Source: Roseateles terrae
GTDB lineage: Bacteria; Pseudomonadota; Gammaproteobacteria; Burkholderiales; Burkholderiaceae_C
Length of the DNA: 64,000 bases
Reading direction: 5' to 3'
Assembly (NCBI RefSeq): GCF_014192155.1
Contig: NZ_JACHXO010000001.1
Location: 1 to 64,000, forward strand
Part shown: piece by piece, positions 8,359 through 19,338 of the stretch
How positions within the stretch are numbered: position 1 is the first letter of the stretch
Layout: each line of letters opens with the position of its first letter
The notes under the pieces: generated by a model
Databases searched by the model: none
Told to the model about the DNA's origin: nothing
Seen by the model: the letters and a program-made list of their open reading frames with translations, nothing else
Translations under genes and position numbers: made by a program

Positions 8359-10317
8359 ATGAGCGACAAGATCTACACCCCCCCAGCATCCGCCGTCCAG
8401 GGGGCGCACGTATCCGGCATGGCCGCCTATGAGGCGCTGTGCAAGGAAGCGGAGTCGGACTACACCGGCTACTGGGCGCGTCTCGCCCGCGAGTTGCTGA
8501 GCTGGAAGCAGCCCTTCACCCAGGTGCTCAACGACAGTGAGGCGCCATTCTTCAAGTGGTTCGAAGATGGCCGCCTCAACGCGAGCTACAACTGCCTGGA
8601 CCGCCATGTGGAAGCCGGTCGGGGTGACCGGGTCGCGCTGATCTTCGAAGCGGACGACGGCACCGTCACCCGCGTCACCTACGCGGAACTGCTGGCCAAA
8701 ACCTGCCAGCTCGCCAATGCGCTCAAGGCACGCGGCGTGAACAAGGGCGACCGGGTGGTCATCTACATGCCGATGTCGGTGGAAGGTGTGGTGGCCATGC
8801 AGGCCTGCGCCCGCATCGGCGCCACGCATTCGGTGGTGTTCGGTGGCTTCTCGGCCCAGTCCCTGCGCGACCGGGTACAGGATGCCGGCGCGGTGATGGT
8901 GCTCACGGCCGACGAGCAGGCCCGCGGCGGCAAGTCGCTGCCGCTCAAGAGCATCGTGGACGAAGCGCTGGCCGACAACAGCTGCCCCACCATCCGCCAG
9001 GTGATCGTCTATCGCCGCACCGGCGGAAAAATTGGCTGGGTGGATGGCCGCGATCAATGGCTGCATGAGGTGCTGGCCGACCAGCCCACCACCAGTGAAC
9101 CCGAATGGGTCGAGGCCGAACATCCGCTGTTCCTGCTCTACACCTCCGGCTCCACCGGCAAGCCCAAGGGCGTGCAGCACAGCACCGGCGGTTACCTGCT
9201 GCATGCGGCGCTGACCACCAAGTGGACCTTCGACCTGAAGGACAGCGACATCTTCTGGTGTACCGCTGACATTGGCTGGGTGACCGGCCACACCTACATC
9301 ACCTACGGCCCGCTGGCCCTGGGCGGCACCGAGGTGGTGTTCGAAGGCATTCCCACCTATCCGGACGCCGGCCGCTTCTGGCAGATGATCCAGAAGCACA
9401 AGGTGACGATCTTCTACACGGCGCCGACGGCGATCCGCTCCCTGATCAAGGCCGCGGAAACCAACGAGGCCGTGCATCCCAAAAACTACGACCTGAGCTC
9501 GCTGCGCATCCTTGGCTCGGTGGGTGAGCCGATCAATCCGGCGGCGTGGGAGTGGTACCACCAGCATGTGGGTGGCGGCCGCTGCCCGATCGTGGACACC
9601 TTCTGGCAGACCGAAACCGGCGGCCACATGATCACTCCGCTGCCGGGCGCCACGCCGCTGGTGCCGGGCTCCTGCACGTTGCCGTTCCCCGGCATTGCCG
9701 CGGCCATCGTGGACGAAACCGGCCATGACGTGCCGAATGGGCAGGGCGGCATCCTGGTGGTGAAGAAGCCGTGGCCGTCGATGATCCGCACCATCTACGG
9801 CGATTCGGATCGCTTCAAGAAGAGCTACTACCCGCCGGAGCTCAAGGGCTACTACCTGGCAGGCGATGGCGCCATCCGCGACGAGAAGACCGGCTACTTC
9901 ACCATCACCGGGCGGATTGATGACGTGCTGAACGTGTCGGGCCACCGCATGGGCACGATGGAGATCGAATCAGCGCTGGTGAGCTGCACCGAACTGGTGG
10001 CGGAAGCCGCGGTGGTCGGCCGCCCGGACGACACCACCGGCGAGGCCATCTGCGCCTTCGTGGTTCTCAAGCGCCCCCGCCCCAGCGGCGACGAGGCCAA
10101 GGCGATCGCCAAGCAGCTGCGCGACTGGGTGGCCAAGGAGATCGGCCCGATCGCCAAGCCCAAGGACATCCGCTTCGGCGACAACCTGCCCAAGACCCGC
10201 AGCGGCAAGATCATGCGCCGGCTGTTGCGCTCGGTTGCCAAGGGCGAGTCGGTGACACAGGACACCTCCACGCTGGAGAACCCGGCCATCCTGGAGCAGC
10301 TGGGCCAGGCCTATTGA
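8359..10317 (+). CDS. acs: Acetyl-CoA synthetase
   Basis: 652 aa, full length. Makes acetyl-CoA from acetate, ATP and CoA through acetyl-AMP. The ANL-family core motif [11 protein letters not shown] is at about residues 261-271, [10 protein letters not shown] around 415, and the C-terminal [14 protein letters not shown] holds the lysine that is acetylated in regulated Acs enzymes. The N-terminal ACAS_N domain is present. Start ATG follows GGAGACAAGGC. Propionyl-CoA synthetase is a close relative, but length and motifs favour Acs. Divergent from the YqhA-family gene. Confidence 0.94.
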   Translation: MSDKIYTPPASAVQGAHVSGMAAYEALCKEAESDYTGYWARLARELLSWKQPFTQVLNDSEAPFFKWFEDGRLNASYNCLDRHVEAGRGDRVALIFEADDGTVTRVTYAELLAKTCQLANALKARGVNKGDRVVIYMPMSVEGVVAMQACARIGATHSVVFGGFSAQSLRDRVQDAGAVMVLTADEQARGGKSLPLKSIVDEALADNSCPTIRQVIVYRRTGGKIGWVDGRDQWLHEVLADQPTTSEPEWVEAEHPLFLLYTSGSTGKPKGVQHSTGGYLLHAALTTKWTFDLKDSDIFWCTADIGWVTGHTYITYGPLALGGTEVVFEGIPTYPDAGRFWQMIQKHKVTIFYTAPTAIRSLIKAAETNEAVHPKNYDLSSLRILGSVGEPINPAAWEWYHQHVGGGRCPIVDTFWQTETGGHMITPLPGATPLVPGSCTLPFPGIAAAIVDETGHDVPNGQGGILVVKKPWPSMIRTIYGDSDRFKKSYYPPELKGYYLAGDGAIRDEKTGYFTITGRIDDVLNVSGHRMGTMEIESALVSCTELVAEAAVVGRPDDTTGEAICAFVVLKRPRPSGDEAKAIAKQLRDWVAKEIGPIAKPKDIRFGDNLPKTRSGKIMRRLLRSVAKGESVTQDTSTLENPAILEQLGQAY

Positions 10318-10436
10318 GCCGGATCGGAACGTGCGATTGATGAACCGCCTGTCGACAGGGTGAAGGCCCTGCCGGCTGGCCGTTCTGATGCGGACGTGTC
10401 CATAATTCACGGGCAATCTCACTGATGGAGCGCCCT

Positions 10437-10964
10437 ATGAGCCGATTCTCAACCGTCCTGTCTTCCCTGCGGATGCTCGGAGGGGTGTCTGTCTCGCTGC
10501 TGGCGCTGTCCGCTTCCGCGTCGGCGGTGGCGCAGGCCGATGTCAGCTTCAAGGAGCCGGACAAGTTCTCGGACATCGGCGAGACCGCCTGGGACCGGGA
10601 GAACGCCATGAAGCAGATCGAGGCCCACATCAAGCGCCAGGCGGAGCGGGAACTGCCCGGCAAGCAGCTGAAGATCGAGTTCACCGACATCGATCTGGCG
10701 GGCGAGCTGGAGCCGCGCGTGGCTGCCAACCGCGTTCGGGTGCTCCGCACGGTGACCATTCCCCGCATGGAGTTCACCTACAGCCTGACCGAGAACGGCC
10801 AGGTGGTGGAGCAGGGCAAGGCCACCATCAACGACATGAACTATCAAAGCTCCACCAACCGCTATTTCGACAGCGAGCCCTTCCGCTACGAGAAGAAGAT
10901 GCTGGACGACTGGATGGCCAAGGAGCTGCTGCACAAGAACCGGCTGGCACACAACGGCCCTTGA
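10437..10964 (+). CDS. DUF3016 domain periplasmic protein
   Basis: 175 aa from ATG 10437, chosen over the in-frame ATG at 10425 because GGAG sits 6 bases ahead of it. The signal peptide ends near AVAQA. The mature part reads VSFKEPDKFSDIG, then a WDRENAMKQIEAHI helix, ending in a FRYEKKMLDDWM motif; this is the DUF3016 pattern, function unknown. Stand-alone gene ending at a strong shared terminator. Confidence 0.8.
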   Translation: MSRFSTVLSSLRMLGGVSVSLLALSASASAVAQADVSFKEPDKFSDIGETAWDRENAMKQIEAHIKRQAERELPGKQLKIEFTDIDLAGELEPRVAANRVRVLRTVTIPRMEFTYSLTENGQVVEQGKATINDMNYQSSTNRYFDSEPFRYEKKMLDDWMAKELLHKNRLAHNGP

Positions 10965-10992
10965 GGCTCGTTCGCCGGCGAATGCAGACAAC

Positions 10993-11019
10993 AAAAAACC
11001 CGCCATCGGCGGGTTTTTT
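10993..11019. terminator. Bidirectional rho-independent terminator
   Basis: AACCCGCC-ATC-GGCGGGTT stem flanked by A-run and T-run, lying between the convergent DUF3016 gene and rpmG. It should stop transcription from both sides. Confidence 0.88.
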
Positions 11020-11036
11020 ATGAAGGATCCGCTGAA

Positions 11037-11207
11037 TTACTTCAGCTTGATTTCCTTGTACAGCACGTGCTTGCGTGCCTTGGGGTCGAACTTCATGAAT
11101 TCCAGCTTTTCGGGCGTGGTCTTCTTGTTCTTGTTCGTGGTGTAGAAATGACCAGTGCCGGCAGTGGATTCCAGCTTGATCTTTTCGCGTCCGCCTTTGG
11201 ATGCCAT
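11037..11207 (-). CDS. rpmG: 50S ribosomal protein L33
   Basis: 56 aa, read directly from the minus strand: starts [15 protein letters not shown], contains FYTTTKN-type [10 protein letters not shown] and ends LYKEIKLK. L33 is a small basic protein of the large subunit near the E site. It lacks the Cys-x2-Cys pairs, so it is the zinc-independent form. Located just after rpmB, the usual rpmB-rpmG pair, and ended by the bidirectional terminator. Confidence 0.95.
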   Translation of the reverse strand: MASKGGREKIKLESTAGTGHFYTTNKNKKTTPEKLEFMKFDPKARKHVLYKEIKLK

Positions 11208-11226
11208 GGTGTCGCTCCTTCAGTGA

Positions 11227-11460
11227 TTAGGCTTGACCGCGAGCACGCAGGTCGGCCAGCACGGCGTCGATGCCGTTCTTGTCGATCAGACGCAGGCCAG
11301 CATTGCTGATGCGCAGACGGACCCAGCGGTTTTCGCTTTCGACCCAGAAACGACGGTATTGCAGGTTCGGGAGGAACCGGCGCTTGGTTTTGTTGTTGGC
11401 GTGGGAAACGTTGTTCCCGACCATGGGCTTCTTGCCCGTGACTTCGCAGACGCGTGCCAT
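11227..11460 (-). CDS. rpmB: 50S ribosomal protein L28
   Basis: 77 aa from ATG 11460 ([20 protein letters not shown]), the usual length; the longer frame upstream is non-coding. Typical L28 motifs: [13 protein letters not shown] and the C-terminal [15 protein letters not shown]. Nineteen bases ahead of rpmG, so a two-gene operon. Confidence 0.96.
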   Translation of the reverse strand: MARVCEVTGKKPMVGNNVSHANNKTKRRFLPNLQYRRFWVESENRWVRLRISNAGLRLIDKNGIDAVLADLRARGQA

Positions 11461-11749
11461 GAGGACACTCCGATACTTGTCGTACAGCGACTGTTCGTCC
11501 ACCTGCCGACTCACCCAAAAAAGGTGAACCTGCAAGGACGCACAGCGGCCTCACCTCGCCAGAAAGGGTGGCGGTAACCCCCCGCACCGAAGCCCTTCAC
11601 AGGAGGTCGTCGCGGGAAAACGCGGACTGTAGCACAAAGCAAAGGGTCTGCGAAGCGCCAAGCGCCTGCAGGCCCCAGGATCCAGCACCCGGTCCGGCAA
11701 AAATGCCGCGACAGATGCCCCGACGAACGTCGCCACTCAGGGCGCCGCG
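11461..11749. other. Intergenic region upstream of rpmB
   Basis: 289 bases between rpmB and the end of trxB. It should carry the rpmB-rpmG promoter. No gene, repeat or clear terminator is seen. Confidence 0.3.
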
Positions 11750-12754
<1,005 letters not shown>

Positions 12755-12879
12755 CTACGGCCTTCACCCTATCAACACCCGTGAACAAGTTGGCACAATG
12801 CATCCATTCTAGGTTGCACCTTGGGGGTGCAGCCGGAATCTCAGAATTGACCCTAGACCCCGACAGGAGGTGCCTCTTT

Positions 12880-13548
12880 ATGGCCATGTTGTCCAACCTG
12901 GATCTGATCCGCAGGGTCCCTTTGTTTTCCCTGTTGACTGCTGACCAGGCCCAGTCCATTGCGGACAGTGTCGTCAAGCGGCGCTTCAAGCGTGGGGAAC
13001 TGATCGTCGAACAAGGGACGAAGTCCAACGCCCTGTTCATCCTGCTCAACGGACGCGCACGCGTCCTGACCGCGGACAACCGCGGTCGCGAGGTCATCCT
13101 GGCGGTATTGCAGCCCGGCGACTATGTGGGCGAGATGAGCCTCATCGACAACGAACCGCATTCGGCGACGGTGCGTGCCGAGGTGCAGACCGACATGCTG
13201 GTCCTCGGCCGCTCGGACTTCGCCCGCGGCCTGCCCGAACCGAGCAGCCTGGCCTACGGCATCCTGCGCGGCCTGGTGGCGCGTCTGCGCAATGCCGACC
13301 GCCAGATCGAGTCGCTGGCCCTGCTGGACGTCTACGGTCGCGTGGCCCGCACGCTGCTGGACATGGCGGAAGAAGAGAAGGGCGTGAAGATCATCCGCGG
13401 CAAGGTGTCCCGTCAGGACATGGCCAAGGTGGTCGGTGCGTCCCGCGAGATGGTCAGCCGGGTCATGAAGGACCTGGAGGACAAGGGCGTCATCGAGACC
13501 CTGGAGAACGGCTCCGTGGTGATCAAGGAACGCCTGCAACACGATTGA
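12880..13548 (+). CDS. Crp/Fnr-family transcriptional regulator
   Basis: 222 aa from ATG 12880, set by CAGGAGG 9 bases upstream; the in-frame extension to 12781 is unlikely. N-terminal cyclic-nucleotide-binding-like barrel (GDYVGEMSLIDNEPHSATVRA resembles the phosphate-binding cassette), then a dimerisation helix and a C-terminal HTH (SREMVSRVMKDL recognition helix, close to the SRETVGRILKML helix of CRP). It lacks the N-terminal cysteines of oxygen-sensing Fnr, so it is Crp-like. The ligand cannot be told from sequence. It sits 58 bases ahead of ftsK and is divergent from trxB. Confidence 0.85.
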   Translation: MAMLSNLDLIRRVPLFSLLTADQAQSIADSVVKRRFKRGELIVEQGTKSNALFILLNGRARVLTADNRGREVILAVLQPGDYVGEMSLIDNEPHSATVRAEVQTDMLVLGRSDFARGLPEPSSLAYGILRGLVARLRNADRQIESLALLDVYGRVARTLLDMAEEEKGVKIIRGKVSRQDMAKVVGASREMVSRVMKDLEDKGVIETLENGSVVIKERLQHD

Positions 13549-13606
13549 ACATGTTCAGGGCGGGCTGCCCGGCAGATCCGGGGGATAGCTGCGTCACAAT
13601 CGCACC

Positions 13607-16066
13607 ATGAGCTTCCCCGGTTCCCTGCTGGGCGGCGATGACGCCGCCGCTGAGCTGTCCGATTCCCCGAACGACCGTCCGAGCGAACGCCCGGAACGGT
13701 CCTCCGAGCGTTCGGCCGATCGTCTGTCTGAACGTTCCTCCGAACGGTCATCGGATCGTCCTGCCCGCAAGTCACGCAAGGCGGTCCCTGCCGCGCCGGT
13801 GCCCACCAGCCCGCTGCGCACGCCCATCTGGCTGCTGGCCAGTGCCATGGTGTGGGGCCTGGTGCTGCTGGCCATGCTGAGCCACAACAAGGCGGACAAC
13901 GCCTTCAGCGTCGCCGCCGGTCAGGCCGTGACGCAGAACCGCATGGGCACGCTCGGCGCCTGGATCTCCGACCTGATGCTGTTCGGCTTCGGCTACTCCT
14001 GCTGGTGGCTGCTGCTGGTGAGCCTGCGCAGCTGGCTGGGATGCCTGGCGCGCCTGCTGCGGGCCGATGGGTCCACCGCGCCGACCCTGCGCGAACGGCT
14101 CCCCACTGCCGCGGGTGTGCTGCTGCTGATGGCCGCCAGCTGCTCGCTGGAATGGACCCGTCTTTACGGCTGGGAGCCGCATCTCCCCGGCCATGCCGGC
14201 GGCGTGCTGGGGTACTGGCTCGGCCCGCTGAGCATGAAGCTGCTGGGCTTTGACGGCTCGGCCGTGGTGTGGATTGCCGGTCTGGTGGTCGGTTTCTCGC
14301 TGGCGCTCAAGTTCTCCTGGCTGCACGTGGCTGAGGACATCGGCGCCTGGCTGGAACGGCTGCGGGAGAAGCGGGTCGTCAAGCGCGAGATCGCCGAAGA
14401 CAAGCGGGTGGGCAAGGTCGCCAAGCAGGAACGTGAAGCCGTGGTGGAGGTGGAACGTCAGGTGCTGGTGGAAGAGCATGTGCCCATCGTGATCGAGCCG
14501 ACGGTGGTGGAAGTGCCCAAGTCCACCCGTGTGGCGAAGGAACGGCAGCAGACGCTGTTCATCGATCCGGCCGACACCAAGCTGCCGCAGGTCGATCTGC
14601 TGGATGCGCCGCCGCCGCGGGTCGAGACGGTCACGCCCGAGTCGCTGGAAATGACCAGCCGCATGATCGAGAAGAAGCTCAAGGACTTCGGCGTGGAAGT
14701 CCGTGTGGTGGCGGCTTCGCCGGGCCCGGTCATCACCCGCTACGAGATCGAGCCGGCGACCGGGGTCAAGGGCTCGCAGATCGTCAATCTGGCCAAGGAT
14801 CTGGCCCGCTCGCTGAGCCTGACCTCCATCCGCGTGGTGGAAACCATCCCCGGCAAGAACTTCATGGCGCTGGAGCTGCCCAATGCGCGGCGCCAGACCA
14901 TCCGCCTGTCCGAGATCCTCGGCTCGCAGATCTATGCGGACGCCTCGTCTCCGCTCACCATGGGCCTGGGCAAGGACATCATCGGCCTGCCGGTGGTGGC
15001 CGACCTTGCCAAGATGCCGCACTGCCTGGTAGCCGGTACCACCGGTTCGGGCAAGTCGGTGGGCATCAACGCGATGATCCTGAGCCTGCTCTACAAGGCG
15101 GAAGCGCGGGATGTCCGTCTGATCCTGATCGACCCGAAGATGCTGGAAATGAGCGTCTACGAAGGCATCCCCCACCTGCTGGCGCCGGTCGTCACCGACA
15201 TGAAGCAGGCCGGCAATGCGCTGAACTGGTGTGTGGGCGAAATGGAACGGCGCTACAAGCTCATGTCCAAGATGGGCGTGCGCAACCTGGCGGGCTACAA
15301 CAAGAAGATTTCCGATGCGAATGAGCGGGAAGAGAAGATCCCCAACCCGTTCAGCCTGACGCCGGAAGAGCCGGAGCCGCTGGACCGCCTGCCTCACATC
15401 GTGGTGGTGATCGACGAGCTGGCCGACCTGATGATGGTGGTCGGCAAGAAGATCGAAGAGCTGATCGCCCGTCTGGCGCAGAAGGCACGGGCCGCCGGCA
15501 TCCACCTGATCCTGGCCACGCAGCGTCCGTCGGTGGATGTGATCACCGGCCTGATCAAGGCCAACATCCCGACGCGCCTGTCCTTCCAGGTCAGCAGCAA
15601 GATCGACAGCCGCACCATCCTCGACCAGATGGGCGCCGAAGCGCTGCTGGGCATGGGTGACATGCTCTACATGGCCTCCGGCACCGGCCTGCCGGTACGG
15701 GTGCACGGCGCCTTCGTCAGTGACGACGAAGTGCACCGCGTGGTCGAGTACTTGAAAGAGCAGGGCGGAGAACCCAACTACATCGAAGGCATCCTCGAAG
15801 GCGGCGTGCTGGACGATGCCGGTGGCGGTGATGGCCTGCCGGGCCTGGTGGCCGGCGGCGATGGAGAATCGGACCCGATGTACGACCAGGCCGTGGCCAT
15901 CGTGCTGCAGCACAAGCGGGCGTCGATTTCTCTGGTGCAGCGCCATTTGCGCATCGGCTACAACCGGGCGGCCCGTTTGCTGGAGCAGATGGAGAAATCC
16001 GGCCTCGTCTCGGCGATGGCCACCAATGGCAACCGCGACATCGTGGTCCCCAAGCGGGACGAATGA
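13607..16066 (+). CDS. ftsK: DNA translocase FtsK
   Basis: 819 aa. Pumps chromosome ends through the closing septum and activates XerCD. An unusual N-terminal ~60 residues is rich in Arg, Ser and Glu ([19 protein letters not shown]). Then come four membrane segments, a short charged linker, an alpha domain, the RecA-like motor with Walker [13 protein letters not shown] and Walker [13 protein letters not shown], and the C-terminal gamma winged helix ([18 protein letters not shown]) that reads KOPS sites. The linker is short compared with the 1329-aa E. coli FtsK, as in many betaproteobacteria. Followed 26 bases later by lolA. Confidence 0.95.
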   Translation: MSFPGSLLGGDDAAAELSDSPNDRPSERPERSSERSADRLSERSSERSSDRPARKSRKAVPAAPVPTSPLRTPIWLLASAMVWGLVLLAMLSHNKADNAFSVAAGQAVTQNRMGTLGAWISDLMLFGFGYSCWWLLLVSLRSWLGCLARLLRADGSTAPTLRERLPTAAGVLLLMAASCSLEWTRLYGWEPHLPGHAGGVLGYWLGPLSMKLLGFDGSAVVWIAGLVVGFSLALKFSWLHVAEDIGAWLERLREKRVVKREIAEDKRVGKVAKQEREAVVEVERQVLVEEHVPIVIEPTVVEVPKSTRVAKERQQTLFIDPADTKLPQVDLLDAPPPRVETVTPESLEMTSRMIEKKLKDFGVEVRVVAASPGPVITRYEIEPATGVKGSQIVNLAKDLARSLSLTSIRVVETIPGKNFMALELPNARRQTIRLSEILGSQIYADASSPLTMGLGKDIIGLPVVADLAKMPHCLVAGTTGSGKSVGINAMILSLLYKAEARDVRLILIDPKMLEMSVYEGIPHLLAPVVTDMKQAGNALNWCVGEMERRYKLMSKMGVRNLAGYNKKISDANEREEKIPNPFSLTPEEPEPLDRLPHIVVVIDELADLMMVVGKKIEELIARLAQKARAAGIHLILATQRPSVDVITGLIKANIPTRLSFQVSSKIDSRTILDQMGAEALLGMGDMLYMASGTGLPVRVHGAFVSDDEVHRVVEYLKEQGGEPNYIEGILEGGVLDDAGGGDGLPGLVAGGDGESDPMYDQAVAIVLQHKRASISLVQRHLRIGYNRAARLLEQMEKSGLVSAMATNGNRDIVVPKRDE

Positions 16067-16092
16067 TGTTGCTTCACTGACCTCGATCCTTC

Positions 16093-16779
16093 ATGTCCTT
16101 TCTGCGCTCCCTGGTTCTGCCGCTTGTTTCTTCCTTTGGGGGGGCGTCACTGCGCGCGACCTCCGTGACCGCTCGTGCCCTGGCCGGCGTCGCGCTGCTG
16201 GCTGCTGCCGGCCTGGCGCAGGCCGATGGGGTGGCGTCGCTGCAGCAGTTCGTCACCGAGGTGAAGAGCGGCCGCGCCACCTTCAACCAGACGGTGACCG
16301 CCCCGGACGGCAAGCGCAAGAAGAGCACCACCGGCACCTTCGAATTCCAGCGTCCCAACCAGTTCCGCTTCAGCTACGACAAGCCGGCGGAACAGCTGAT
16401 CATTGGCGACGGCAAGAAGGTCTGGGTCTACGACCCCGACCTGTCCCAGGCCAGCGTGCGCAACATGGACCAGGCCCTGGGCGCGACCCCGGTGGCGCTG
16501 CTGGCCGGCGGCGACCTGTCCAAGGACTTCACCCTCAAGTCCCAGCCCGCCGAGCAGGGCGTGGAATGGGCCCTGGCGACGCCCAAGCGCAGCGACAGCG
16601 GCTTGCAGAGCCTGCGTCTGGGCTTCCGCGGGCGTGAGCTGGTGGCGCTGGAGATCGTCGACGCCTTTGGCCAGCGGTCGGTGATGCAGTTCAACTCGGT
16701 GCAGGTGAATGCCAGGGTGGCGCCGGAGCGCTTCCGCTTTGATCCGCCGGCCGGCACCGATGTGATGGAACAGCGCTGA
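16093..16779 (+). CDS. lolA: Outer-membrane lipoprotein carrier LolA
   Basis: 228 aa, periplasmic chaperone that moves lipoproteins from LolCDE to LolB. N-terminal signal region ending near GLAQA, then LQQFVTEVKSGRATFNQTV and GTFEFQRPNQFRFSYDKP, the LolA beta-sheet signature, and a C-terminal VNARVAPERFRFDPPAGTDV. The N-terminus is somewhat long (cleavage near residue 40), so a later start is possible. Placed between ftsK and rarA, a conserved order in proteobacteria. Confidence 0.92.
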   Translation: MSFLRSLVLPLVSSFGGASLRATSVTARALAGVALLAAAGLAQADGVASLQQFVTEVKSGRATFNQTVTAPDGKRKKSTTGTFEFQRPNQFRFSYDKPAEQLIIGDGKKVWVYDPDLSQASVRNMDQALGATPVALLAGGDLSKDFTLKSQPAEQGVEWALATPKRSDSGLQSLRLGFRGRELVALEIVDAFGQRSVMQFNSVQVNARVAPERFRFDPPAGTDVMEQR

Positions 16780-16808
16780 GTGGCCACCGAGAACGGCGAC
16801 CCAGCGGC

Positions 16809-18179
16809 ATGAGCAACGCTTCCCTGTTTCCGGACGAGTTCGATCCGGTTCCCAGCGGCGCCGCCACACCGGCGCCGGTGAGCGCGCATGCGCCGCTGCC
16901 CGAGCGGCTGCGGCCGCGCAAGCTGGACGATGTGGTGGGCCAGCGGCATCTGCTGGGCGAAGGCATGCCGCTGCGCGTGGCGCTGGAAAGCGGCCGACCG
17001 CACAGCATGATCCTCTGGGGTCCGCCGGGCGTTGGCAAGACCACGCTGGCGCGCCTGATGGCGCAGTTTTTCGACGCCCAGTTCATTGCCATCTCCGCGG
17101 TGCTTGGGGGAGTGAAGGACATTCGCGAGGCGGTGGACCGCGCCTTGGCCGCGGCCGGGCAGGGGCGCCGCACCATCGTGTTCGTGGACGAGGTGCACCG
17201 CTTCAACAAGGCACAGCAGGATGCCTTCCTGCCGCATGTCGAATCGGGCCTGTTCAGCTTCATCGGCGCGACGACGGAGAACCCGTCCTTCGAGGTCAAT
17301 TCGGCACTGCTGTCCCGCGCGACCGTCCATGTGCTGAAGGCGCTGGATGAGCAGGACATGCGCGAGTTGCTGCGTCGCGGCGGCGAGCTGTTGAGCAGCC
17401 CGCCGCTGACCGAAACCGCCATTCAGCGGCTGATCGGTTATGCGGACGGCGACGCCCGGCGCCTGCTCAATACATTGGAAACCGCTGCCCAGCTGACGCC
17501 TCCCGGCACCGCCGAGATCGACGAGACACTGCTGGAGCGCACCCTCGGCGAGCAGCTGCGGCGGTACGACAAGGGCGGCGACCAGTTCTACGACGTGATT
17601 TCGGCGCTGCACAAGTCGGTGCGAGGCTCCAATCCGGATGCGGCGCTGTACTGGATGGTCCGCATGCTGGATGGCGGCGTGGATGCCCGCTACATCAGCC
17701 GGCGGCTGGTCCGCATGGCCAGCGAGGACATCGGCCTGGCCGACCCGCGGGCGCTGCGCATCTGCCTGGATGCGGCGGAGACTTACGAACGGCTGGGATC
17801 TCCGGAAGGGGAGCTCACGCTGGCGCAGGCGGCCGTCTATCTGGCCATCGCACCCAAATCGAATGCCGTCTACAACGCCTACAACCAGGTCAAGGCGCTG
17901 ATCAAGCAGGACAGTTCCCGTCCGGTGCCGGTGCACCTGCGCAATGCGCCGACCCGGCTGATGAAGGAACTGGGCTACGGGAAGGCTTACCGGTATGCCC
18001 ACGACTTTCCCGGGGCCTATGTGGCGGGCGAGCAGTACCTGCCGGATGGACTGGAAGACCAGCGCTTTTACGAGCCGGTCCCTCGCGGTCTGGAGCTCAA
18101 GATTGGCGAGCGTCTGAAGGAACTGCGCCGACAGGACGCCGCAGCGCGGGGTGAGCAGGATGACGCCGCCGAGGCTTGA
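16809..18179 (+). CDS. rarA: Replication-associated recombination protein A
   Basis: 456 aa AAA+ ATPase of the RarA/MgsA/WRNIP1 family that acts at stalled replication forks. RPRKLDDVVGQRHLLGEG at the N-terminus, Walker A GPPGVGKTTLAR, Walker B IVFVDEVHRFNKAQQD, sensor GATTENPSFEVNSALLSR, then the tetramerisation and MgsA C-terminal domains (NAPTRLMKELGYGKAYRYAHD). Third gene of the ftsK-lolA-rarA run; the following gene overlaps its end. Confidence 0.95.
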   Translation: MSNASLFPDEFDPVPSGAATPAPVSAHAPLPERLRPRKLDDVVGQRHLLGEGMPLRVALESGRPHSMILWGPPGVGKTTLARLMAQFFDAQFIAISAVLGGVKDIREAVDRALAAAGQGRRTIVFVDEVHRFNKAQQDAFLPHVESGLFSFIGATTENPSFEVNSALLSRATVHVLKALDEQDMRELLRRGGELLSSPPLTETAIQRLIGYADGDARRLLNTLETAAQLTPPGTAEIDETLLERTLGEQLRRYDKGGDQFYDVISALHKSVRGSNPDAALYWMVRMLDGGVDARYISRRLVRMASEDIGLADPRALRICLDAAETYERLGSPEGELTLAQAAVYLAIAPKSNAVYNAYNQVKALIKQDSSRPVPVHLRNAPTRLMKELGYGKAYRYAHDFPGAYVAGEQYLPDGLEDQRFYEPVPRGLELKIGERLKELRRQDAAARGEQDDAAEA

Positions 18180-19254
18180 GGGCCTGGGGCGAGTCCTCAC
18201 CGGCGCGCTTGTGGGTGCGCTGACTTCGTTCCTGGTCGCCACGGCTGCCGTCGCGGCCGTTGGAGCGGGCCATAGCGCGGCACCGGCGTCCAGACAGGCG
18301 GTGACACCCACAGCCATGCGGCCAGCCCCGTCGGCAGTGACTCCGGCACCGGTCAAAGCGGCACCTTCCACCGCCTCCGCCGCGCCCGGCGCTCAGGTGC
18401 TGCCGCCTGAAGGCCCCACGCTGACCCGCATCCGTGACACCGGCGTGCTGGTCATGGGCTATCGCCCCGCATCCCTGCCGTTCTCCTACCTGGATGCGCA
18501 GCTCAAGCCCATCGGCTACACGGTGGAGCTGTGCGACCGGATCATCCAGGCGCTCAAAGTCCGGCTGAAGCTGCCCGACCTGGAAGTCCGACGCGTCGCC
18601 GTGGGCTCCGCCACCCGGTTGCCAATGGTCACCAATGGCACGCTGGATCTGGAATGCGGCATCACCACCAACACCGCCGAGCGGGCGCGCAGCCAGGCGT
18701 TCTCGCTGACCATCTTCGTCGCCGAGACCCGCCTGATGACCCGCAATGGCGAGCGGGTGCAGAGCCTGTCCGAACTGCGGGGACGTCCGGTGGTGAGCAC
18801 CATCGGCACCACCAGCATCCAGCATCTGGCGGCGGTGAATGAACAGCAGCAGCTGGGCATCCGTATCGTCGCCGGCCTGGACGATCCAGATGCGTTCCAG
18901 CTGCTGCGCAGTGGTCGCGCCGAGGCGTTCCTGATGGACGATGTGCTGCTGCGCAGCCTGCTGGCGCAGCAGGGCACGGCGGTGTCGGCGCGGGACTATG
19001 TGGTGTCGGACCGGGGGCTCACGGTGGAGCCTTATGCCATCGGCCTGAACCGGGATGATCCGGCGTTCAAGGTGATGGTCGACGAGACCATCGCAAACCT
19101 CTATCGCACCGGCGAGATCTTCAGCATCTACCGCCGCTGGTTTGAATCGCCGTTGCCCAATTCCGGCGTCAATCTCCAGTTGCCGATGAGCTCGGCCCTG
19201 CGGCGTGTGATTGGACAACCCACCGATTCACCGGACCCAGCGCGGTATCGCTGA
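18151..19254 (+). CDS. Family 3 extracellular solute-binding protein (amino-acid type)
   Basis: 367 aa. A hydrophobic signal segment near residues 12-40 is followed by an Ala/Pro-rich linker and an SBP_bac_3 domain (TLTRIRDTGVLVMGYRPASLPFSYLD; LPMVTNGTLDLECGITTNTAERA; FSIYRRWFESPLP). This family binds amino acids, often glutamate or aspartate, for ABC uptake. No permease or ATPase gene is nearby, so it is an orphan component. The start is uncertain: GTG 18151 or ATG 18160; both lie inside the end of rarA, so translational coupling is likely. Confidence 0.82.
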   Translation: MSRMTPPRLEGLGRVLTGALVGALTSFLVATAAVAAVGAGHSAAPASRQAVTPTAMRPAPSAVTPAPVKAAPSTASAAPGAQVLPPEGPTLTRIRDTGVLVMGYRPASLPFSYLDAQLKPIGYTVELCDRIIQALKVRLKLPDLEVRRVAVGSATRLPMVTNGTLDLECGITTNTAERARSQAFSLTIFVAETRLMTRNGERVQSLSELRGRPVVSTIGTTSIQHLAAVNEQQQLGIRIVAGLDDPDAFQLLRSGRAEAFLMDDVLLRSLLAQQGTAVSARDYVVSDRGLTVEPYAIGLNRDDPAFKVMVDETIANLYRTGEIFSIYRRWFESPLPNSGVNLQLPMSSALRRVIGQPTDSPDPARYR

Positions 19255-19338
19255 GAAGGCCTGGCCGATGCCGACATCGCCCTTAGCTCCGCGACCGTCG
19301 ATATCGCAGGCACCGCCAGGGCGACCCGGCCGCCGCCT

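Noticed and set aside
8185..9945. 1.8 kb upstream extension of the YqhA-family frame on the minus strand
   Set aside because: It runs antisense through acs and has no family similarity; YqhA similarity begins at the ATG at 8184.
13772..15946. 724-codon frame antisense to ftsK
   Set aside because: A shadow of the ftsK codon pattern; His/Gln/Asp-rich and without a ribosome site or domain.
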